Shown piece by piece: positions 17,073-25,284 of a stretch of DNA of 35,693 bases. The stretch is from Scleroderma bovista (Eukaryota; Basidiomycota; Agaricomycetes; Boletales; Sclerodermataceae), in NCBI GenBank assembly GCA_037178675.1, contig JAYMGJ010000740.1:1-35693 (forward strand), read 5' to 3'. The notes beneath the pieces were generated by a model, which saw nothing but the letters and a program-made list of their open reading frames with translations, searched no databases and was not told the origin of the DNA. Numbering within the stretch: position 1 is the first letter of the stretch; the number at the start of each line of letters is the position of its first letter. The translations under genes were made by a program, and so were the position numbers.

Positions 17073-20000
17073 CTACATGGACACGAGTGGTCCGGGTTTG
17101 TCCGGGTACCGGACATGATAATCTTCTAGTAGTTCCGTAGTGTTGCCTAGTTCAGTGGCGAGTAGCCAAGACGTTTCTTCGTCAGTTCCTTCGTAACCGG
17201 ACCAACGCACCAAGTAGAGCAACTTGCACGTTTTGCGTCGACGGTCAACCTTGGAGTCGAGGATCTCAGCGATCTCGAACTCCGGTTCACCATCAACTTC
17301 CACCGGTGGCAGAGGAGGTTGTATCCGGTTCGGTATGGTGTTGGGTATGGCCGGTTCGAGTTGGGAGACATGGAAGACAGGGTGAACTGCGTGCATGGAA
17401 TCTGGAAGACGGAGCGTAAAAGAGAGGGAGCCTACTTGCGCGATGATAGTGTAGGGCCCCAGGTTCTTCTCTGATAGCTTTTTGGATGGTCGTGTTGACC
17501 GGAAGTATTTGGCTTTCACGTACACTTGGTCGCCAACCTTGAAGTCCGGTGCCGGAGTACGTTTGGCATCAGCCAGACCTTGGTAGCGAAGTTGCGCGTT
17601 GGCCATTTCTTCTCGAAGATATTGATGTAGTGACTCGAGGTCGACTGCATAGTCACGAGCCCGTGCAGAGGTCATATCGTGCTCCGGATAGACGGAGATG
17701 TTAGGATGATAACCTTTGTTAGCGAAGAATGGTGAGACTCCGGTGGTAGCACTAGGTGCGTTATTATAAGCAAACTCCGCCAAAGGGAGTAGGTCCGCCC
17801 AGTTGTCCTGCTGGTAGTTGCAGTAGACGTGGAGGTACTGTTTGAGTGTCTGGTTGGATCGCTCTGTCTGGCCATCGCCCTCCGGGTGGTAACCGGAGGT
17901 GAAGTGGAGGCGCATGTCGAGGGCTTTTCCGAGTGACCGGAAGAAGTGGGAGACAAACTCAGTACCGCGATCTGAAGTGATGTGGGCGGGAACACCATGC
18001 TTGGAGAATACATGGAGTAGAAAGAGCTTTGCGAGCTCCGGGCTAGTGATGGTGTCGTGAGTAGGAATGAAGATGGCCTGTTTAGAGAGCCTATCTACTA
18101 TGACCAAGATAGCTGTGCATCCGGTAGAGGCAGGGAGCTGCTCTATAAAGTCCATGGATATGGAGTTCCAAGGTCTTTCCGGGACAGGGAGCTGTTTTAG
18201 TAACCCATAGGGTCGGTGGCGTGGTGTCTTAGCTCGAGTGCAGGAGGTGCATGACCGGATGTAGTCTTTGACGAAGGTCCTGAGGCCAGGCCAGGTATAC
18301 TTATGCCGGATTAGTTCCAGAGTCCGGTTTTGCCCAAAGTGGCCAGAGAGTGGGTGATCATGGTGATACCGGAGTACCCGGAGACGGAGACCGTCCAGGT
18401 CCGGTACATAGATGCGACCATCTAGGCGGAGGAATCCTGCCTCATCTGCGGACCAGCGAGAGTCCGGAGGGTCAGAGAGGTGGATCTGGGCAATGGGATC
18501 TGAGGGGAGAGCAGATAAGATGTCGTTGTGGAGTGTTTCCACATCCATGATGGCAACTGCTCGACGGAGGACCGGAAACTCTAGGATGGTTGCGCGAAGG
18601 GAGTTAGTCAGTTGTTCTTGGGTGAACACTGGCCTGAGATTTTGTGGATTAACACGGGCGTAGCCACTATCCCCCTCTTTGGGGTAGACGTCCCATCGTC
18701 TAGTGAGAGCGTCCAGCTTGGCACCGAGTTTTCCAGGGCGGAAACGAATGACGAGGTTAAACTGGGAGAGAAATTCAGACCACCGGGCTTGCCGGCGGGA
18801 GAGGACTTTGGAGGTAGAGAAATACTCTAGGTTGTTGTGGTCGGTGACGATGTCAATAGGGGAGGCGGAGCCTTCAAGGTAATGGCACCAGTTCCGGAAT
18901 GCCTCGAAGATGGCAAGGAGTTCCTTATCGTGGGTGTCGTAGTTCAGCTCCGGAGCAGTCAAGGTCCGGGAGTAGAATGCTACTGGACGGATCTCTCCGT
19001 CAGAGCAAGTGATAGACAGGATACCAGCGACCGCGTAGTCGGAGGCATCCGTTTCCACGATGATAGGGGTGTCCGGAATAAAGTGAGTGAGTATGGGCGC
19101 GGTAGTGAAGGTGTGCTTGAGAGCATTGAAAGCGCGTTGACAGTCCTCGGAGAAGACCCAAGGAGCATCTTTCCGGGTGAGCCGGGTGAGAGGGACCACA
19201 ATGTCGGAGTAGTTGAAAATGAACCGGCGGTAGAAGTTGGCGAATCCCAAGAAGGATTGGATGTCCTTTACCTTACGAGGTTCAGGCCAATCGGAGATGG
19301 TTTGTATTTTGTCCAGAGACATAGTTAGACCTTCAGGGGATAGACGGTAACCAAGATACTCTACTGAGTCCGAGTGGAACTCGCATTTCTCCGGTTTGGT
19401 GAAGAGGCCATGTAACCGGAGACGGCGGAGCACCTCCCGGACATGCTGCTGGTGAGACTCTGTATCCTCGGAGTAGATGAGGATGTCGTCGAGGTACACG
19501 ACGACGCAGACATCCAGCATGTCAGCGAAGATGGTGTTGACAAAGCGCTGGAACGCTGCAGGGGCGTTAGTGAGGCCAAAGGGCATTACTAACCACTCAT
19601 AGGACCCATAGCGCGTACGGAAGGCGGTTTCCCATTCGTCGCCCGGAGAAATCCGGACTAGATGGTACGCGTGCCGGAGGTCGATCTTGGAGTAGATCTT
19701 AGCACGGCTGGGGGAGTCCAATAGATCAGAGATTAGGGGGAGTGGATAGCGATCCTTTTTGGTGATTTTGTTTAGGCCTCTAAAGTCAACGCATAGTTGT
19801 AAGGAGCCGTCCTTCTTTTTAATGAAAAGGACCGGAGCAGCGTGAGAGGAAGCGGTAGGGCGAATGAAACCTGTAGTGAGATTCTCATCGATGAACGTCC
19901 GGAGAGCGGAGAGCTCGACCGGAGACAGTGAGTAAAGGGTTCCCAGGGGTGGTGAAGTACCTTCTTCAAGTTTGATCTTCAAATCGTAATCGCGATGTGG

Positions 20001-20177
20001 GGGAAGTTCAGAGGCTTTTGCCTTACTGAACACATCCGCATAATTGCGGTATTCCGGAGGGACGATGTCCAAGTCCGGCGGAGTTGATATAGAAGAAGAC
20101 CGGGCTTTTGCTGAGTCCGCAGGACGCAGCTGGAGTTTGTTAGAATTCGCGGGCTGGGGCGATCGGGGTGACCACAA
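17073..20177 (-). CDS. pol: Element B pol: reverse transcriptase, RNase H, integrase, chromodomain
   Basis: This open frame of 1,034 codons covers the catalytic part of pol. Reverse transcriptase (about residues 100-280) has LFIKKKDGSLQLCVDFRGLN, KIDLRHAYH and VVYLDDILIYS. RNase H (about 370-490) has VETDASDYAVAGI, DKELLAI and TDHNNLEYF. Integrase has a zinc site H-x3-H (HPLSGHF) with CTSC and a DDE core: MDFIEQLP, TSDRGTEF and DGQTERSN, spanning about 600-800. A GPY-type stretch and a chromodomain (YLVRWSGYEGTDEETSW) end the protein with SM and a stop. All catalytic residues I can check are present. The upstream end is not natural: the link to protease is broken by an insertion at 20178-20345 and a frameshift further up, and the nominal first codon is TTG. 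The 3' part is probably functional in sequence, but the polyprotein is not continuous. Confidence 0.92.
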   Translation of the reverse strand: MWSPRSPQPANSNKLQLRPADSAKARSSSISTPPDLDIVPPEYRNYADVFSKAKASELPPHRDYDLKIKLEEGTSPPLGTLYSLSPVELSALRTFIDENLTTGFIRPTASSHAAPVLFIKKKDGSLQLCVDFRGLNKITKKDRYPLPLISDLLDSPSRAKIYSKIDLRHAYHLVRISPGDEWETAFRTRYGSYEWLVMPFGLTNAPAAFQRFVNTIFADMLDVCVVVYLDDILIYSEDTESHQQHVREVLRRLRLHGLFTKPEKCEFHSDSVEYLGYRLSPEGLTMSLDKIQTISDWPEPRKVKDIQSFLGFANFYRRFIFNYSDIVVPLTRLTRKDAPWVFSEDCQRAFNALKHTFTTAPILTHFIPDTPIIVETDASDYAVAGILSITCSDGEIRPVAFYSRTLTAPELNYDTHDKELLAIFEAFRNWCHYLEGSASPIDIVTDHNNLEYFSTSKVLSRRQARWSEFLSQFNLVIRFRPGKLGAKLDALTRRWDVYPKEGDSGYARVNPQNLRPVFTQEQLTNSLRATILEFPVLRRAVAIMDVETLHNDILSALPSDPIAQIHLSDPPDSRWSADEAGFLRLDGRIYVPDLDGLRLRVLRYHHDHPLSGHFGQNRTLELIRHKYTWPGLRTFVKDYIRSCTSCTRAKTPRHRPYGLLKQLPVPERPWNSISMDFIEQLPASTGCTAILVIVDRLSKQAIFIPTHDTITSPELAKLFLLHVFSKHGVPAHITSDRGTEFVSHFFRSLGKALDMRLHFTSGYHPEGDGQTERSNQTLKQYLHVYCNYQQDNWADLLPLAEFAYNNAPSATTGVSPFFANKGYHPNISVYPEHDMTSARARDYAVDLESLHQYLREEMANAQLRYQGLADAKRTPAPDFKVGDQVYVKAKYFRSTRPSKKLSEKNLGPYTIIAQVGSLSFTLRLPDSMHAVHPVFHVSQLEPAIPNTIPNRIQPPLPPVEVDGEPEFEIAEILDSKVDRRRKTCKLLYLVRWSGYEGTDEETSWLLATELGNTTELLEDYHVRYPDKPGPLVSM

Positions 20178-20345
20178 TGGGTGGATGGGTGCGAACCAGG
20201 TCCAAACGCGATGAGTATACAGGGTACAACTACGAGCTATTTATCTTGTAGGTAGAGCAGTTAATATATCAAAACTAATAACTATAAATCATAGTCTTGT
20301 GAGTTTGCCACGTAGCGGCCATATATTCTGACAGAGTTGGTACTT
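20178..20345. other. Short insertion separating protease and reverse transcriptase of element B
   Basis: Between the linker LINAAAFVRACSLEGST (minus strand, 20350-20400) and NSNKLQLRPADSAKAR at the start of the reverse transcriptase frame lies about 170 bases of AT-rich sequence with stops in all minus-strand frames. The two sides look as if they were once adjacent. I see no clear terminal inverted repeat or target duplication, so the nature of the insert is open. Confidence 0.5.
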
Positions 20346-20392
20346 TGTGGATCCTTCCAAACTGCACGCACGCACGAATGCGGCTGCATTGA

Positions 20393-20991
20393 TTAGAGAG
20401 ATAAGTGGAGGGTTGCAAACCGGAGTGTCGACAGATGGCACGAGGCCTGGGGTAGACTGGCCAGAGAGGCCGGAGTCAGAGTTTCCGGGCAGAACCGGAG
20501 AGGGAGTCGACGGGGCGCTGGCAAACTTCCTGCAAGAGTCTGGAATGTTAAACTACTCAATACCCAGTCAATCAACGGATTATAGCGGGTGAGCCAGTTA
20601 TGTCCAAGGACAATCGAGCATTCAGAATCCAATGGAGCGAGATAAAAAGTCATGGGGGTGACATCACCGGATGTGGGGAACTGCACTGATAAATCGATAG
20701 CTTGAGTAATTACATAGTTTGATGTACCGTCGAATAACCAGAGTTGGATAGGAGAGACGGAGTAGGATGTAAGGTTGTTTTCGTGTGCGAATTGTAAATC
20801 TACAAAACAATGCGTGGAACCGGAGTCCACAAGAGCACGGATTTTAGGTATATCAAGAGATAAAAGGGAAACATGAGGCATAAGAGAGTTTGGGTCGAAA
20901 AGAGCGGACACATTGAGGTGGGCCTCCTTGGGTGCACTTCCGGAGTCAACGCAGCTCGCCAGTTGTGCGGAAGGCCGGGAGCTGCTTACTC
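20393..20991 (-). pseudogene. pol: Element B protease part of pol, frameshifted near its end
   Basis: Entered by a -1 shift from gag at 20992-20998, this frame contains the retropepsin site ALVDSGSTHCFVD and the later ECSIVLGHNWLTRYNPLIDW. It then reads about 50 codons of Pro/Ser-rich sequence to a TAA at 20393. In the neighbouring frame the linker SLINAAAFVRAC, expected next, is open, so a single-base indel somewhere near 20500-20550 is likely. The break lies between protease and reverse transcriptase and would stop synthesis of a full polyprotein. Confidence 0.75.
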
Positions 20992-22422
20992 TTTTTTTGA
21001 CTCAGAGTTAGCACCCGAGTTAGCAGAGTCTGTCTTACCGGACTCAGCAGCGATGGCCGCAGCGCGAGCCTTGGCCTTTTTAGACTTCTTTGGACAGTTG
21101 TCCGCGAAGTGTCCGGTACCTCCACAGAACATGCAGAGGTTGTTGTCAAGCCGCCTTTTGCGCTCATCAGCAGTCAGCTTCCCGTCCTTACCAAGCTTGT
21201 TGGTCAAGTCCGGTTTGGAGCCGGACGAGGACTGGTTGCTGGTTGTCTTTGACGAGCCAGAGGTGTTGGCGGAGCTGGGGGAGTTGCCGGTCTTGGCCTG
21301 ACCGGGCTTGGGGGTGTTGCCTCCGGAGTTGGAGGGCTTGGGGGTGGACGAGGTAGGCTGGCTCTTCGTCGTACGGGAGATCTCGTCTTTGCGCTCCCAA
21401 TAGCGCGTGTCGATCTCTTGACAAAGGGCTCTCAGCCCATTCAGAGTCAGGGGCTTCCCGACTCGAGCGATCTCATCCTTGAGGCGGTCCGGGAGACCGG
21501 AGTAAAACAGGCGACGGAGTGCGCCATCCCCATAGTCCTGGACCTGCAAAGCGAGGCGGTTGAAATCTACAATGTACCGCGTAACGCGGTACGAGTCTTT
21601 CATCCGGAGATGCTCGAGCTGGTGCTCGGCATCAGCAACTGGGTCGTGAGGACCGAAGGTACTCTGGAGTTCAGCAACAAAATGGACCCAGCTGTCCATC
21701 CAGCATGGGCGGTCAGCCGGATTACCGGAGTTGAGGAGGTCCGGTTCAAACCATTCCAGCGTCATACCTTTAAGATAGGACTGGGCAAACGTTACCCTTG
21801 CTCTATCTTGCCAGAAGGCCTTGGCACGATCCTGGAAACACAGTTCGCACTGGACCAAGAAGGTCCGGAGTTTCTTTGGATCCGTGCCATCAAAGGTGTC
21901 CGGTTCACGGACCTTGGCACGGGAGGAGGAGGAGTTGTTGGAACGGCGGGAGGAGCGGGAGAGGCGGTTGACGGCGATGGCAAGATTGTGGAAGACAGCC
22001 AGGCTAGGATCTACTTCCGTGGCGTCGAGAAATTCGTTGTTGTTGTTGTTGTTGTTGTCATCTCCGGGGTCGTCCGGATCATCTCTGGGACCATCCTCAG
22101 GGCCGAACCATTGGAAACGACCGGGTTCATGACGCTCCGGAGTGGAGTCGCGGCGGTAGGGAAGCCTGTCACCAGAAACAGATTCATGGTGACCTAAGTC
22201 TGCAGAACCGCGAAGGCTCTGAGACGCAGCATCTCGACGCGGAGTCAAAGGTGCTGTGGGGTTTCGAGCTGTAAAGCTCCGGAATTGGCTTACAGAAGCC
22301 GGAGGTTGCCTGCGATTAGACAGGGCTTGCTGGGCGGCAGAAAGGTGAAGGTCGTCTACTGCACCTTCTTCTTCAGCAAGTGCGGCAGCAGTACGAGTGC
22401 AAGAGTGCGTAGTCATGGTCAT
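20986..22422 (-). CDS. gag: Gag polyprotein of element B
   Basis: This ORF of 478 residues starts at the ATG of MTMTTHSCTRTAAAL, only 67 bases from the 5' LTR. Upstream in-frame codons lack an ATG. The N-terminal third is Pro/Asp-rich and holds a run of seven Asn encoded by an AAC/AAT microsatellite (about 22033-22057). The capsid domain has FDGTDPKKLRTFLVQCELCF, then FVAELQSTFGPHDPV, AEHQLEHLRMKDS and YIVDFNRLALQV. A Ser/Thr/Lys-rich linker follows, then a zinc knuckle CMFCGGTGHFADNC (C-x2-C-x4-H-x4-C) and a Lys/Ala tail. It would form the particle that packages element RNA. No lesion is visible. It ends just after the slippery site that leads to pol. Confidence 0.9.
   Translation of the reverse strand: MTMTTHSCTRTAAALAEEEGAVDDLHLSAAQQALSNRRQPPASVSQFRSFTARNPTAPLTPRRDAASQSLRGSADLGHHESVSGDRLPYRRDSTPERHEPGRFQWFGPEDGPRDDPDDPGDDNNNNNNNEFLDATEVDPSLAVFHNLAIAVNRLSRSSRRSNNSSSSRAKVREPDTFDGTDPKKLRTFLVQCELCFQDRAKAFWQDRARVTFAQSYLKGMTLEWFEPDLLNSGNPADRPCWMDSWVHFVAELQSTFGPHDPVADAEHQLEHLRMKDSYRVTRYIVDFNRLALQVQDYGDGALRRLFYSGLPDRLKDEIARVGKPLTLNGLRALCQEIDTRYWERKDEISRTTKSQPTSSTPKPSNSGGNTPKPGQAKTGNSPSSANTSGSSKTTSNQSSSGSKPDLTNKLGKDGKLTADERKRRLDNNLCMFCGGTGHFADNCPKKSKKAKARAAAIAAESGKTDSANSGANSESKKE
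20992..20998 (-). promoter_or_regulatory. Slippery heptamer for -1 gag-pol frameshift (element B)
   Basis: In the gag frame the codons are TCA AAA AAA GAG TAA, giving A AAA AAA G, a canonical -1 slippery site one codon before the gag stop. The protease frame is exactly -1 and open across the site. Confidence 0.65.
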
Positions 22423-22477
22423 GAGGAATGAAACTAGTTTGCGTACGAGGTTTGTATAGTGAACCCACACAAGTGTG

Positions 22478-22487
22478 AGTCTGAAAT
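22478..22487 (-). other. Primer-binding site of element B, complementary to its own transcript start
   Basis: Two bases inside the 5' LTR the minus strand reads ATTTCAGACT. This is the exact reverse complement of AGTCTGAAAT in the LTR, 33 bases after the TATAAG box (22709-22718 on the + strand as ATTTCAGACT). No TGG-type site complementary to a tRNA end is present next to the LTR. The arrangement is that of self-primed elements such as Tf1. Confidence 0.6.
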
Positions 22488-22489
22488 AC

Positions 22490-23119
22490 TGTCAAGTCCG
22501 GGTCTACTCCGGTAGGAAGTCCGGTCAAGTCCAGATGAAAACAGATGAGGGCAGAGGTCAGAGGTTTGGGCAGAGGTTAGCCTGGGCCGGAGTTGCAACC
22601 GATTGGATTCAACGACAAGGACAACGAGTGTTGATCCCTTGCGTAGGTTCCGGTCAGGTGGAGATGGAGACGGAGACAGACAAGGGGACAGGAGTAGTAA
22701 CTTAGATGATTTCAGACTGAGGTGTACAAGGTAAACTAGAGGGTACTTATACTAAGTAGAACTAGGGTCGAGTACATACGGTGACAAGTAAACAACCTAA
22801 TAGCGGACAAGGGATGACCGGAGTTAGGACTAGGTCAGGTCCGGTGAAAATAAAGTCAGGTCCGTGTAAAATAAATCAGGTCCGGTGAAAATGCTACAAG
22901 GTATAGGATATATCGAGTTCACGGAGAACTCACGTCAAGGCAGGGTAGACGGCGAGGTGTAGTAAGAGCGAATGGAGTATAGACCAAGGGTCGTAGTTAG
23001 CGGAAGGTTATCTGCGCGACCGTTGACCGGAGTAACTGAGAACGACCGGAGTTGAGCTGTAGGACTGCGATGTGACCGGAGTAACCGGATATGGTCCGGA
23101 GTTGGACATGGTCATAACA
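22490..23119 (-). repeat. 5' LTR of chromovirus B (630 bp)
   Basis: On the minus strand it begins TGTTATGACC at 23119 and ends CTTGACA at 22490. It pairs with the LTR at 15036-15665, with equal length and about 13 differences by eye. It contains the TATAAG box and the decamer AGTCTGAAAT of the predicted transcript start. The base run after 23119 (GGCGAAC) does not repeat the bases before 15036 (AGAAA). Confidence 0.95.
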
Positions 23120-23541
23120 GGCGAACACTATTGCGAACATTTCTGATTGACAGGTACAATGGATAATAGTCATTCTGCCCAGTAGCTACTGACACTGTTG
23201 TTTTGTCCAATCCCAGAATAATCAGCACAAATGTAGATCCAAGGCAATCCAGGTCTTGAGCAATCATATCCTACCAACTGATTAAGGCGGCTGCAGTAGG
23301 AAGATGTAGCTATACCCACCGCTTGACACCAAGCCCAATCACCCGACATGAAGTCTTGCCAATGACATGTCGAGGTCTTCATATCATATTCGCGAAATGG
23401 TCAATATATAGAAAGGTGGTGGTCTGCACAGGGAAGGTCTAGCCTAAGGAAGGGAAAAGAAGGAGACCTGTAGATAATCTCAGTATTCTGGCAAGCTACT
23501 TTATATTAGTATATACCTGTAGGGTAACTACAAGGTATTAG
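23120..23541. other. Unassigned stretch between element B and the E2 LTR
   Basis: About 420 bases without a recognisable gene. A 70-codon open frame at 23170-23382 (minus strand) is rich in Cys and Trp but matches no family I know. It has no supporting copy in the window and is probably chance or a small remnant. Confidence 0.4.
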
Positions 23542-24468
23542 TGTCATATCCATACTTTTCCCAGTTGCAACTCTGGTCTAACCCTGGCCCGCCTGACCTC
23601 TCCTTAGGCATAGACGCAACTCCGGATCTAGTCCGGCCATCTCCAGCCCCATAGCTGCACTCCAGCCCAACTCCGGTCACTACATCCATCTCCACCTCGG
23701 GACTAACCCCTGTCTTCCTCTAGACACATCTGCGGTCTAACTCCGCCATGTCGAACCTGTACCAACCACTTGTCGCTACTCCGGTTTCAGTCCGGCCACT
23801 CCCTTGGTCTTGTCTGCAACATAGCCCAACTCCGGCTGGTACATCCAACTCCGGCTCAGGTCTGCTCCTGTTCTGCTCCGCTTCCCCTGATAGGTCCACC
23901 AATGGCCTTGGACATTTCCATGTCCAACTCCGGACCTTCCTCTGGCTACTCCACCCTTCCTCCAGTCGTACACTCCCTCCGCTCATACACTCCCTCCGCT
24001 CATACACTCCCTCCGCTCTTGCACTTCCTCCGGTTGTGCACTTCCTCCGGTTGTGCACTTTCTCCGGTCCCACTTCCTCCGGTTCCACTTCCTCCGGTTC
24101 CACTTCCTCCGGTTCCACTTCCTCCGGTCCTGGACATTGCTCCGGACTTAACATTAGTTAAGTCCACCTCCAACCCTTACCTGTCCTCTTCCGACCTAGT
24201 TCCCTTTACTTCACTGTCCCTGCTTTTCCTCTGTCGTCCCTGTATTTCTAGTTCCCTGTGTCTGCTCCCGCTCCGGTTTATTTTCCTGTACCTGCTTTAT
24301 TTTCCTGTCCATTTCTGCTCCATCCCTTGTCCTGACTAAGGTGTTTACTTGTCACCATATATACTCACCCTAGTTCTCATTTACTATATAAACTACTATA
24401 CTCCGGCCTAGTAGTTTCCTTAGATCAAATCTCGACTAAGATACTCCCCACTCTGTACTACCCACTAT
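23542..24468 (+). repeat. E-family LTR, copy E2
   Basis: It starts TGTCATATCC and runs in the opposite orientation to E1 (5573-6401), matching it up to CTACCCAC at 24468, where E1 was cut by element C. It contains TATATAAA at 24385-24392. Just upstream is a block GTTTACTTGTCACC...ACCCTAGTTCT that is also in the A/B LTRs (from 1951), so the families share a promoter module. The true 3' end is not defined by E1; CCGGACTTGACTCTCCACA near 24772-24790 resembles the A/B LTR end and may be the edge. Confidence 0.65.
23971..24130 (+). repeat. Tandem repeat inside the E2 LTR: 17-bp then 15-bp units
   Basis: Six units of 17 bases (CACTCCCTCCGCTCATA, grading into CACTTCCTCCGGTTGTG) are followed by four units of 15 bases (CACTTCCTCCGGTTC). 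E1 has only a few related units, so copy number differs between LTR copies. The Glu/Pro/Val repeat protein that can be read through it on the minus strand is a by-product. Confidence 0.8.
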
Positions 24469-24794
24469 GCTCTCCTAATCCATCTGTTCATCTGAACTCC
24501 TGAACTCCGGCCAACTCCGGCCTCCATCCTATCTCGTCCCCTTGGTCCTATGTCCAATCCTAGCAAGTCTCCTACTTGCACGAGGGCAAAAGCCACCTCT
24601 GTCCCAGACTCAACGCTAGACCTCTCAGGACTTATCCCACCTCTGGGATGTCCTTCACTCCGGACAAGCTGCGCTCAACTCCGGACCACTTTCCCGCGGT
24701 CCGGACTTACTCTGCAAAAACCCGGACTTACTCCCTGTGCTTCTCTAGTGCCCGGACTTCATTCGTTTGACCCGGACTTGACTCTCCACACTAA
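24469..24794. other. Possible remainder of the E2 LTR
   Basis: Rich in CCGGACTT motifs like the end part of the A/B LTRs (for example GACCCGGACTTGACTC near 24770). No coding frame is credible. It is probably LTR sequence downstream of the E2 promoter, but no second copy is available to prove it. Confidence 0.35.
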
Positions 24795-25037
24795 CTAGCA
24801 CCTACTAGTGTCTGGACTTACCTCCTCATTAGTTCCCTGCACCTCTGGACCTCCTAGTAAGATTGTTGAGGAGAACCGGTCTTGACAGGGTGGAGGAGAA
24901 AAGCGTGGATGTATGGCATGGGTATGTTGAGTGAGGCCTGACCGGTTTCGAAACAAATGTTTGCATTGTTTACAAGAGTAGTGCTTGAGTTTAAAAGCTG
25001 ACACTGTTAGGGAAGGCGACAAGTTCCGAGTCTGCAT
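24795..25037 (-). pseudogene. C2H2 zinc-finger fragment, transposase-like N-terminus
   Basis: The frame from MQTRNLSPSL contains YSCKQCKHLFRNRSGLTQH and a second His four residues later, a C-x2-C-x12-H-x4-H finger at about 24909-24974. It is followed by HPRFSPPPCQD and then a stop. Single N-terminal fingers with the wording 'GLTQH...HP' are familiar from transposase first exons in agaricomycetes (Plavaka/KDZ type); that assignment is from memory of the family style and not proven here. No transposase core follows, so this is an orphan exon or remnant. It points away from the decayed gene at 25285. Confidence 0.45.
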
Positions 25038-25284
25038 CGCGGGTAACAAGTACATGTTGAGTGATATTGCCTTCAAGCAGGAAACGAGCGGAGGCAAACA
25101 AAACAAAGTTTGTACAGTGGGGGCAGCAGAAGCGAAGTTCAAATTATTTGGTTTAGCGCAGGGTCGGTTGTGACAAGATTCAAATACCAACCTTTTTTTT
25201 TCAACATCCCATCCTCCAGTTCCTTCCATTCCTTCATCCTTCCATTCCTTTCCTGTTCACCTGGACACACACACGCTCGTTACC

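Noticed and set aside
20178..20345. tRNA-like or SINE-like insert, because GGTTCGCACCC resembles a B box and TGGCAAACTCA resembles an A box
   Set aside because: The two boxes are about 130 bases apart, too far for a normal tRNA promoter, and no cloverleaf can be drawn.
23170..23382. 70-codon Cys/Trp-rich ORF that might be a secreted-protein exon
   Set aside because: No signal peptide, no recognised motif, no second copy; kept only as part of an unassigned stretch.
23720..24154. ORF with repeated Glu-Pro-Glu-Glu-Val units on the minus strand
   Set aside because: It is the reverse reading of 15- and 17-bp tandem repeats inside LTR E2, and E1 lacks an equivalent frame.
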